Source: an uncultured Oscillospiraceae bacterium
Lineage (GTDB): Bacteria > Bacillota > Clostridia > Oscillospirales > Acutalibacteraceae
DNA: 53,345 nucleotides
Assembly: GCA_900547275.1 (NCBI GenBank)
Contig: URGA01000002.1
Coordinates: forward strand, 1-53,345
Direction of reading: 5' to 3'
Positions 31,465 through 39,478 of this stretch are shown here, piece by piece (position 1 is the first letter of the stretch; every line of letters begins with the position of its first letter). The notes under the pieces were generated by a model. It had not been told where the DNA came from. It saw nothing but the letters and a program-made list of their open reading frames with translations, and did no database searches. The position numbers were made by a program, and so were the translations under genes.

Positions 31465-32562
31465 TTAACCATAAATAGAACTATCTAATGTTCTGTTATT
31501 GAATACTTTATAAACTGCATAGTCCACAGAGTTTACAACACCATCGTGATTAAAATCGCAGTATTGATTATAAGCAGGATTTGCGTTGGTTCTGTTTGAT
31601 GACAATTTATAAACACCATAATCAGAAGAATTGATCATATTGTCCTTTTTAAAGTTACAAACACACATACCTAAACTACCTAGGTCAACCGCACTGTCTT
31701 TTACAGTAAATTGAATGTCATGATCATATCCATATTCGTAAGAAAGCGTTGCGTTATAATCTCCAGGTGCAAGGTTATCAATTGTAAACACACCCTGATC
31801 ATTAGTTGTTGCAACAATCTCCCCGTTAATTAATACATCACATTCTCTTACTGTGAATTGAGAATCAGCAAGTTTTCCGTTTGTATTAGCTAGTGCAATA
31901 ACGGTGCCTGAAACCGTATAACCGCTTGACGGAGAAAGGTCTGCTGTCATGGGATACAGAGTACCTTTATAATCTTCTGCTTCGGTCACAAGAGCATAGC
32001 AATCATGGTCGGGAGCAGAATAATCCGGATAATCAGTAAAATCGGCTTCAATGAATGTTTCCTGTGGGTGAGTATTTAAAGTAAGAACGTCCGCAAAATC
32101 AACTGCAGAAGCAGATGATATTGTAACATTAATTTTGATTAGAAGCTGACCATCCGAATTGACAACTGAGCAGTCATCATTCGTCGACGTCAATACCAAA
32201 TCAAAATTTCCGTTCTCCATAAATACGCCTGGTGACTTAAATTGAGAACCTTCCGCGTCGCTTAACAATTCACTGTAAGAGTTAACTGTCATAACAGACG
32301 TGTCATAAGTTCCCATAATGTCAAGCAATGCAAAAGACTGCATACCCGACAGGAAAAACGATACATCGTATGTTCCGGCTGTCAGATTATTTCCGTCAGC
32401 CTCTCCGCCGTCCTCGCTGTTGGCGAATGAACAATACAGATGCGGTTTTTCACTGCCCAGAGTACCTGGAGCAGCAAAAGAAGAAATGGGGAAATATAAG
32501 GTTAAAATCAATATTAGCGAAAGGAAAACAGCAATGAAATTTTTTGACTTGAAAATACTCAT
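31465..32562 (-). CDS. secreted cohesin-like/dockerin-like protein (365 aa)
   Basis: Signal peptide about 1-31 (core FIAVFLSLILILTLYF). Residues about 40-195 look cohesin-like: NLTAGTYDVSFFLSG, YDTSVMTVNSYSELL, DGQLLIKINVTIS (inference). A carboxypeptidase-regulatory-like beta domain follows (about 215-300: SGTVIALAN, GVFTIDNLAPGDYNATL). The C-terminal ~60 residues form a dockerin-like pair: NFKKDNMINSSDYGVYKL and CDFNHDGVVNSVDYAVYKVF. The second matches the calcium-loop pattern; the first is degenerate. The C-terminal 150 residues are roughly three-quarters identical to those of the 2004-aa protein. The ribosome site is AAGGA. Likely a component of a non-covalent surface assembly. Confidence 0.87.
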   Translation of the reverse strand: MSIFKSKNFIAVFLSLILILTLYFPISSFAAPGTLGSEKPHLYCSFANSEDGGEADGNNLTAGTYDVSFFLSGMQSFALLDIMGTYDTSVMTVNSYSELLSDAEGSQFKSPGVFMENGNFDLVLTSTNDDCSVVNSDGQLLIKINVTISSASAVDFADVLTLNTHPQETFIEADFTDYPDYSAPDHDCYALVTEAEDYKGTLYPMTADLSPSSGYTVSGTVIALANTNGKLADSQFTVRECDVLINGEIVATTNDQGVFTIDNLAPGDYNATLSYEYGYDHDIQFTVKDSAVDLGSLGMCVCNFKKDNMINSSDYGVYKLSSNRTNANPAYNQYCDFNHDGVVNSVDYAVYKVFNNRTLDSSIYG

Positions 32563-32586
32563 AAATTTTCCTTGTTTTTATTTTTC

Positions 32587-32616
32587 TTCCGGGGCAAAAA
32601 ATATTTTGCCCCGGAA
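32587..32616 (-). other. intercistronic GC-rich hairpin between the 2004-aa and 365-aa genes
   Basis: TTCCGGGGCAAAA and TTTTGCCCCGGAA form a 13-bp perfect stem 7 bp past the stop codon. On the minus strand an A-rich run follows, not T's, so termination should be poor and an RNA-stability or attenuation role is more likely. Confidence 0.65.
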
Positions 32617-32622
32617 AATGAA

Positions 32623-35600
32623 TTATCCGTAAATCGAAGAATTCAAAGTTCTGTTTGTGAATGCTTTATAAACTGCATAGTCAGTTGAGTTAACGATACC
32701 GTCATGGTTAAAGTCACAGTATGCATTATAAGATTCACTTGTTGAAGCACGGTTAGATGACAACTTGAATACACCATAGTCTGAAGAGTTGATCATGGTA
32801 TCTTTCTTGAAGTTACATACAACCATACCATACTTGCCAAGGTCAACGTCACCGTCTTTAACCTCTATAGTAATATCGCGGTCATAACCGTAAGCATAGC
32901 TAAGAGTTGCAGTGTAATTGCCGGGAGCAAGATCATTGATTGTGAATACGCCGTTATCATCTGTTGTTGCAACAACTTCATCATTGATAATGACATCACA
33001 AGCGCGAACCGTGAACGAATCGCTAGCTAACTTACCTGATGAGTTGGCAAGTGCAAGTACTGTACCGGTTACTGTGTAGCCTGTTGCAGCAGTTGCTTCT
33101 TCAAGACCGTTTTCAGCCATTACCAACTTAGACTTAGCATCATAAACCTTAGAAATCTGAGCACCGTAGTTATCCTTATCGGCAGCATCATAGAATGCGG
33201 GAGTCTTGTGAGCATAGTCACCGTTACCAAGAGTAGCAAGGTCAACTGCTGTAGCAAGCGCATTGATGTAGTTCTGCCATGAAGAATCTGAGTACTTAAT
33301 TTCGCCTTCGTTTACGATAGTACCGTCCTCACTGACTGCACCGTAAGGTACTGAATCAGCTGTGGTCTTAACTGTTGCGTTCTTAGCTTCGGGTTCACCC
33401 TCAACAGGTGTCCATGAAGTTGTCATTGTTGTGTAATCTGAACCACCTGCGCAAACAATTTCAGCTTCGAGCTTATCGCCCTGATAGCCGCGTTCGATTG
33501 TCTTGCTCATGAACAGTTCAAATACACGGATAGCCTCCTGAATCTGAAGTGATGAAGAGGTTGTTGTGAAGTAATAGGTGTAATCGTCAGCAGATGCATC
33601 CGGGTTAGTATCCTGACTAACGAGATCTGCGATTGTGCTGTCGATCTGGTTCCAAGCGCATGTAGCAAGTACTTCTCTTGTTTCGTCGCTGGTCTTGTAA
33701 ATGCAAGCTTCATACATATCTTCAGCTTGCTTACCAAGAGATGCCATTCTCTCATATGTTGCAACGTCGAAGTTAACGCTGTTGAGATTATCACGAACTG
33801 TAGATACCTTATCGTAAATGTTCTGAGCAACCTCAGTACTTACGTTGTTCTGGCAATTCTCAAGAGCATATGTGAGATAGTCAATAGCTTTGGTGTAAAC
33901 ACCACGGTAATCTTCACCGTCATTTTCCTTGGCTACAGTTTTACCTTCAGCAAGTTTAACAACCCAAGGAGATGTAAGGCTTGATGATGAGGTCTTGTTA
34001 CCGTCTTTATCACGGTAAACAAAGTTAACCTGATCGTAATAGCCTTCCTTAACTGTATCCTTAACAAAGTAAGGAGTATCATATGTGTTAAGATCCCATT
34101 TATATGTGTAAGCCTGGTCGTTCATTACATACCACTTACCGTCAACCTTAACAACATTTGTGCCTACAGCATCTTTACCAACAGTGTAGTATTCGTCGCC
34201 GATCTGCTGGCTGGTCTGTCCGGATACATCACCATCCTGAAGAGCCTTGTTTGTGTAGAACGGGAACTTGCATTCTGCATCATTGAAGAAATAGTTTTTA
34301 CCACCGATTTCCTTGCTTGTAGCATTAACAAGCAGTGATGTCGGAAGCTCAGCAGAATTTGAAACCGGCTTATATGCCTCGTCACCATAGAATGACTGTG
34401 TTTCTGATGTAGCTGCTACTGTTTCAACAACGTCAGAAAGCTCAAGAGCTGACTGTGTGCTGATAGGAGTCGCAAGAGCGTTCAGACCAGCTGTCAGAGC
34501 TTCGATTGTAGTGTTGTAAACTTCTGATGTCTGAGTATCTTCGCTGTAATCAATAAAGTCTGAAGGTCTGTAGTTTGTCAGATAATTCTGAACTTCATTG
34601 TAACGTGAAGAAAGTGTAGCACTGTTACTGTCATCGCAGATATACAGCTGAACTTCGCCTGTTGCTGAAGTATCAGAGTTATAGAAGCAGAGATTCAGTG
34701 TAGCTGTCTGACCCGTAATCTTTGTAGTGCCGTCATAAGCAAGGAACTGGAAGTATACCTGAGAATTGGATGATACTGTGATCTTGCTTGTTGCAAGGTA
34801 AATACCATCAATAGGAGTTGCGCAGGAAATTTTTCCAAGAAGAGTAGAATACGCAACTGAACCTGATTTCAGATACAGATACTGGAATACGCCGTTTTCA
34901 TCCTGATGATAAGCAGCGATATTACCGTTACTCTTGAGTTCTTCAAAAGTATAAGCATGGTTTGTGCGTATTTCAACATCTTCTCCTCTGTTGATAAGAT
35001 CAAGCAGTGTGCTGTCATCTTGAGATACACCTCTTACCCAGTTTTTACCACCGTCTGTTGAATAGTCAACAAGTCTGTAGTTAAGAACGTCACCTGTTTC
35101 CTTATCGAAACAAGGAATAGCATTGTTCTGGTTCAAAGCAACATTGCTCTGTGTCAGGTCATCCCAAACCGTATCATTAACGTAGCAGTAAATACCATCC
35201 ATGGAACGTTCACCGAACATAAGTGAAACGTTATTAATTCTGGCAAGATACTGATTGAGTGACTCAAGGTTTGACTGAGCAACAACTATCGCTGCAGGAT
35301 AGTTAACATTAAGATATCCGCGTGAAGCGAATGCTCCTGTAACCTTTGACTGGTTAAGTCCGTCAGGAGTTGTAAGAGTTGAACCGGCAGTTACTGAAAG
35401 AAGGCTGCCGTCCATCACTTTACCTGCAGGGTTATCATTTGTCTGAGTATAAACCGAATCTTCCCAGTTCTTATCAGTTGTTGTGTACTGATAAGCATAG
35501 CAGGTAAGGTTAGGATAAACTGAATTGTCATCACCATCGATAATATCATAGTTTACTGTATAGCGAACTATTGTATTTTCGCTGGGAGCTGTGTAAGTTA

Positions 35601-38600
35601 CATTGAATGTAGTTGATGACTCAGGCATAATAATTGTGCCTGCAACATTTGAAGTAACTTTAAATGCAGAATTATCGGTCTCAATGCTATTGATCTTAAC
35701 ACGATAACGTGTCATCTGGGTGTTAGTGCCATCAAGTTCCTGATAAGCACGGTTAAGACCATAACAGTTATTATTAACCATTATCTGAGTCTGCATTGTA
35801 TTACCCGGGTTAACTGAGTTAACCGCTGCGTCCTTAACAGAAGCAGTTGCGAGCTGAAGAGTATGATCTTCAAGGGTAGGAACAAGGCTCAGGAAGCTGT
35901 TTACTGCGCGAACAGCAAAAGCGAGTGATGTAAGAACAGTGTCGGGATATCCGCATTCTCCGCCTTTACCGCCTGTAAACTGATACAGGTTATAAATGAT
36001 AGAACCGAATACGCCGATTGAATTATTATCACTTGTTCCTGCAATTACGCCAACCTGAAGAAGGTTGTCAAACGGATGATTATCAGTTGCCTTAGCAGGA
36101 ACGACTGTTTCATATGTCTGACCGTTGTAGCGAGCGCCCAATACTGCGTTTACAAGATCCGCGAGAAGATTGTAAACAGTCTGGATGCAAGCTGTATCTT
36201 TGATAGGCGGTGCAGAGATGAATGACAGCAGTCTGTAGCAGAAGTTTGAAATACCGGCAAGGCCGCTGTTATGAGCGCTTGTATCAGAAATCTCAAGGAA
36301 ACCGCTGATAACGTCGTCATAAATCAGTTCTTTTGAAGAAGCCTGAGCGTATTTATCTGCTGTGCCATACTGAAGTGTACCAATTACAGGTACGAGATGA
36401 TCGATAATGATATCAAGGTTGGTCCAGAGATCATTTTCAAGTTTGATAAGGCAGTTACCGTCTTTATCACAAATACCAAACAGGTTAGCTACGCCGTAGC
36501 CTTCTGCGCCATCCTTAAATTCTGTAGTTCCTGCATAGAATACAACAACTGAATTAAGGAGATCGTAAATTGTTACGTCACTTTCAACATCAGCAGTATA
36601 AGGATCCCACGGATTACCGTTCTTATCATAAAGCGGAACGATTGAGCTGAGAATATAACCCAAAGCATCACGAGCCATCGGAAGAACAGTTGTGTCAAGT
36701 GTTATATTGTAATACTCGCCTGACTTAGTCATCAGAGAGCTGTAATCCTTATCAGGAAGGATATATGACAGATACTCTTTAAGAGCAACTGCTGCAACAC
36801 CTTCGAGGTCCTTACATGCATCCCATTCAGAATCATGAATTGAATTAACAAGACCTGTAGCCTTGATAACTGAGATTGTGAACGGAAGAAGAGCAGATTC
36901 AAGATTGCTTTCGTCAAGAGCTGTTTCAGGTCCATTATTCTTATAGAACGCATTGAGAATATTCTTATCAGTAGAATCAGCAACATACTGAATTACTGCA
37001 CATGCATTTTTAACAAGTGTAGTTGCGATTGTCTTAGGATCGCTTGAATTTACCTTTTCAAGTGCGTCATATGTACCTGTGTTAGCACCCTGAGGCATAA
37101 AGTCTGCAACAGCGGCAACAAGGAAGTCATTAAGGCCTGCAACAAGTGAAGAATAATTCTTGTAATCGTTAGCCATGAATGCATTGATGTTGGGTGTGCC
37201 TGTTTCAGCAAAGCTGAAGTTCAGAGGACCTGTTGCCATGTTGAAGTACATATCAGCAAGAGGGCTGTAACGAAGCTTATTGAAGAGAGTTGTTGAATCG
37301 ATATCACGCCATGTGTAAAGCGGATCACTTACAACTTCTCTGTCGAATGTAAGTCTTTCTTTAACGTACTTAAGGAATGTGTCAGCATCTGCATAGTTAG
37401 GATCTACAGGTTCACTTGCTTTTTCAGCATTAGCTGCTGCCTGTGTGCACTCATACTGTGCCCATGCTTTTACTGCATCCTCACTGTAGTTAGACTTAAC
37501 ATTGGAATAATTCCAAGTATGGTTATAAGTCTTTGCACCTACATACCATCTATAATAGTTATAGTCAAATCCATCAACATTTGAGTTGAGCTGGCCGAGA
37601 GTATCTTTCAATACTGTATTCCAAGCCATTTCAAATGCTTTGTAAGCAAAGTCAAACAGATTGTCTGACTCTTCAAGGTTGATTGTCTCGCCCTTGTAAC
37701 GGAACAGATAAACATTACCTGTCTTCTGGTTGCTTCCGTCACCTTCAACAGTATACTGAAGATTTGTAGTATCAATATACGGAGCAGAGCCATCCTCAAG
37801 ATATTCTGCATAACGCTGAACGGAGTTCGTTCCGTCTGCATATGTTACACAAACATTGATCTTAGCAAGCAGCTCAGTTGACAGCTTATCAAAGAGTACT
37901 GTGTCAAGCGGAGTAGAATTAGTTCTAATAGCCGCCTTTTCCTCTGAGGTAAACCAACCGCTGTATTCAAGAATCAAATTCTGAACAAGGTTGTATACCA
38001 AGTTGCTCTGCCAGTTACTGTAATTTGTCGCCATTGTAGGAGTAAAGAGATTTCCAAGTGTATCATAAAGATTGAGGAAATTACCTACAAGACCGAGATT
38101 CAAATTACCGGTAAGGAACTGTTTAAGAATATTCTTGTTAGCATTACCATAAAGGTTAGCATCGTTTGAGTTCTGGAAAAGAAGACGAACGATACCTCTT
38201 ACCATATCCGTAGAAGATGTGTTATTTCTTCTCATGCCCTTAGTAGCGTTAAGATTGATGTTCTTAACGTCACCGCCGATAAGGCCGCCGTAAGAATCGA
38301 GGAGACCCTGGAAGCCTTCGATAGTCTGCATAAGGGCATCAACACTTGTCGCGTCGATATTGATTGTAATTTTTGAAACAACGATATCGACCGTATAAGT
38401 GAATGTAAAGTTAAGTTCGCCGAGCATCTGGTCAGCATAATCAAGAATAGCTGTGCATGTCTGCTCATCATCAAGATTAGGCCATGTCATTGAGTTGTAA
38501 GTCAGATCGCCGTCGTGATACTTCGTTTCGGAAGAAGTAGCAGCGAACGCACTCAAAGCGCCAGAAAAGCAAGTTAAAACCATAACTAATGCAAGAAATA

Positions 38601-38637
38601 ACGCAAATAGCTTACGGGAAAACTTTTTCGCTTTCAC
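32623..38637 (-). CDS. giant secreted protein with C-terminal dockerin-like module (2004 aa)
   Basis: Signal peptide about 1-33 (core LFALFLALVMVLTCFSG, ending SAFA). Residues about 40-1000 are mostly helical, with many short Asn/Leu-rich helices and no enzyme motif that I recognise. About 1000-1250 is a beta-rich part (RYRVKINSIETDNSAF, STTFNVTYTAPSENT). About 1400-1850 is helical with FIVAR-like segments (SDSSWQNYINALATAVDLA). It ends with a regulatory-like beta domain and a dockerin-like pair (INSSDYGVFKL; CDFNHDGIVNSTDYAVYKAF). The start codon is GTG at 38637 with GGAGG 11 nt upstream; no other start fits the signal peptide. It probably heads the transcript that continues with the 365-aa, 848-aa and 34-aa genes. 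Confidence 0.88.
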   Translation of the reverse strand: MKAKKFSRKLFALFLALVMVLTCFSGALSAFAATSSETKYHDGDLTYNSMTWPNLDDEQTCTAILDYADQMLGELNFTFTYTVDIVVSKITINIDATSVDALMQTIEGFQGLLDSYGGLIGGDVKNINLNATKGMRRNNTSSTDMVRGIVRLLFQNSNDANLYGNANKNILKQFLTGNLNLGLVGNFLNLYDTLGNLFTPTMATNYSNWQSNLVYNLVQNLILEYSGWFTSEEKAAIRTNSTPLDTVLFDKLSTELLAKINVCVTYADGTNSVQRYAEYLEDGSAPYIDTTNLQYTVEGDGSNQKTGNVYLFRYKGETINLEESDNLFDFAYKAFEMAWNTVLKDTLGQLNSNVDGFDYNYYRWYVGAKTYNHTWNYSNVKSNYSEDAVKAWAQYECTQAAANAEKASEPVDPNYADADTFLKYVKERLTFDREVVSDPLYTWRDIDSTTLFNKLRYSPLADMYFNMATGPLNFSFAETGTPNINAFMANDYKNYSSLVAGLNDFLVAAVADFMPQGANTGTYDALEKVNSSDPKTIATTLVKNACAVIQYVADSTDKNILNAFYKNNGPETALDESNLESALLPFTISVIKATGLVNSIHDSEWDACKDLEGVAAVALKEYLSYILPDKDYSSLMTKSGEYYNITLDTTVLPMARDALGYILSSIVPLYDKNGNPWDPYTADVESDVTIYDLLNSVVVFYAGTTEFKDGAEGYGVANLFGICDKDGNCLIKLENDLWTNLDIIIDHLVPVIGTLQYGTADKYAQASSKELIYDDVISGFLEISDTSAHNSGLAGISNFCYRLLSFISAPPIKDTACIQTVYNLLADLVNAVLGARYNGQTYETVVPAKATDNHPFDNLLQVGVIAGTSDNNSIGVFGSIIYNLYQFTGGKGGECGYPDTVLTSLAFAVRAVNSFLSLVPTLEDHTLQLATASVKDAAVNSVNPGNTMQTQIMVNNNCYGLNRAYQELDGTNTQMTRYRVKINSIETDNSAFKVTSNVAGTIIMPESSTTFNVTYTAPSENTIVRYTVNYDIIDGDDNSVYPNLTCYAYQYTTTDKNWEDSVYTQTNDNPAGKVMDGSLLSVTAGSTLTTPDGLNQSKVTGAFASRGYLNVNYPAAIVVAQSNLESLNQYLARINNVSLMFGERSMDGIYCYVNDTVWDDLTQSNVALNQNNAIPCFDKETGDVLNYRLVDYSTDGGKNWVRGVSQDDSTLLDLINRGEDVEIRTNHAYTFEELKSNGNIAAYHQDENGVFQYLYLKSGSVAYSTLLGKISCATPIDGIYLATSKITVSSNSQVYFQFLAYDGTTKITGQTATLNLCFYNSDTSATGEVQLYICDDSNSATLSSRYNEVQNYLTNYRPSDFIDYSEDTQTSEVYNTTIEALTAGLNALATPISTQSALELSDVVETVAATSETQSFYGDEAYKPVSNSAELPTSLLVNATSKEIGGKNYFFNDAECKFPFYTNKALQDGDVSGQTSQQIGDEYYTVGKDAVGTNVVKVDGKWYVMNDQAYTYKWDLNTYDTPYFVKDTVKEGYYDQVNFVYRDKDGNKTSSSSLTSPWVVKLAEGKTVAKENDGEDYRGVYTKAIDYLTYALENCQNNVSTEVAQNIYDKVSTVRDNLNSVNFDVATYERMASLGKQAEDMYEACIYKTSDETREVLATCAWNQIDSTIADLVSQDTNPDASADDYTYYFTTTSSSLQIQEAIRVFELFMSKTIERGYQGDKLEAEIVCAGGSDYTTMTTSWTPVEGEPEAKNATVKTTADSVPYGAVSEDGTIVNEGEIKYSDSSWQNYINALATAVDLATLGNGDYAHKTPAFYDAADKDNYGAQISKVYDAKSKLVMAENGLEEATAATGYTVTGTVLALANSSGKLASDSFTVRACDVIINDEVVATTDDNGVFTINDLAPGNYTATLSYAYGYDRDITIEVKDGDVDLGKYGMVVCNFKKDTMINSSDYGVFKLSSNRASTSESYNAYCDFNHDGIVNSTDYAVYKAFTNRTLNSSIYG

Positions 38638-38689
38638 TTAATTTTTTACCTCCATAATTTTGCGAATCTACGATAGTAGTGATTTTGCG

Positions 38690-38765
38690 AAACAGTGCTG
38701 TCGCATCCTCTGACCACCGGGCAATCCGGCTATTAAGATGAATGGGCATAACCCAAACACTGTTT
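38690..38765 (-). promoter_or_regulatory. structured 5' leader of the 2004-aa gene (unclassified)
   Basis: AAACAGTG and CACTGTTT close a 76-nt region holding GGGTTATGCCC and CCGG-ATTGC-CCGG hairpins. Downstream, TTCGCAAAAT occurs twice, flanking a small CTAC/GTAG hairpin, just before the ribosome site. It does not match a riboswitch class I know. Confidence 0.4.
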
Positions 38766-38805
38766 ATACAATAGTACGCGCAAAATACACATTTAACGCA
38801 ATACC

Positions 38806-38834
38806 ATTAAACCACAGCACATTGCAAAAGTCAA
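38806..38834 (-). promoter_or_regulatory. sigma-A promoter of the surface-protein cluster
   Basis: TTGACT (38834-38829), 17 bp, TTTAAT (38811-38806), implying a ~160-nt leader. Confidence 0.6.
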
Positions 38835-39292
38835 CGTTATATAAGTTATAGAAAGGGATGCCGAATGAATTTTGGTAGTTTGCACAATTTTAGTGTGAAT
38901 ATTTTGTTATCGTGTACAAAATAATTTTACTAATTGTTCATAATTTGTTAATATATTTATGCGTTTTAATCGTCACACGTCGCTTTATTTTGCTGTAATG
39001 GCTAATGACTTTACACTTGGTTTTGGCGTGTAATGTTGTTCACCTTTACTTACACTGATTTTTGGCTTAGTTGCGCCATTTTTTTGTAATAGCGGATCTT
39101 TATTGTCATAACAAAAAACTTCTACATCAAGCAAAAAGAACAATTACCAATCACTTAAATTTCACATCGCAATCACATTCATCTGTAACAATTCATCACA
39201 CCAATTTATGTTGAAATTTTGATTGAATTCACACAAAATCCGACTAATTCTTCGCATTCGTTCATATTTTGTTAAAATATGCAAAAAACCTA
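38835..39292. other. gene-free A/T-rich stretch between divergent giant genes
   Basis: About 460 bp beyond both promoters with no convincing gene or RNA. It is rich in TTAC, TTCAC and CACAC words and in TTGTTA/TAACAA pieces, which may be regulator sites, but I cannot define a consensus. Confidence 0.6.
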
Positions 39293-39321
39293 TTGACTTG
39301 CCCTCTATAATTTGGTATAAA
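39293..39321 (+). promoter_or_regulatory. sigma-A promoter of the 2380-aa gene
   Basis: TTGACT (39293-39298), 17 bp, TATAAA (39316-39321). The ~150-nt leader that follows contains GGG-TGAACTATG-CCC and a possible long-range pairing of ACATGTGG with CCACACATG. Confidence 0.7.
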
Positions 39322-39478
39322 TATACTGTATTTGTTGTACATGTGGGTGAACTATGCCCTCAGCTAAGTAATTTGTTACCGAATTGTTAACAAAACGCTC
39401 AAGTTGTGAACGCACTTATCGCCACACATGAAATCCAAACGACAAGTTCGTCAATCATAACAGAAGGAGAGATGAATT

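Noticed and set aside
32587..32616. Hairpin read as a terminator of the 2004-aa gene
   Set aside because: The sequence after the stem on the coding strand is A-rich, not T-rich, so it is listed as an intercistronic hairpin instead.
38690..38765. Cyclic-di-GMP (GEMM) riboswitch
   Set aside because: Small hairpins and a GCCGG element look superficially similar, but the conserved GGGCAAA and GGACGCAAAGCC-type sequences are missing.
28551..38800. CRISPR array or tandem DNA repeats in the A/T-rich surface region
   Set aside because: No regularly spaced identical repeats are present; similarity is between coding modules only.
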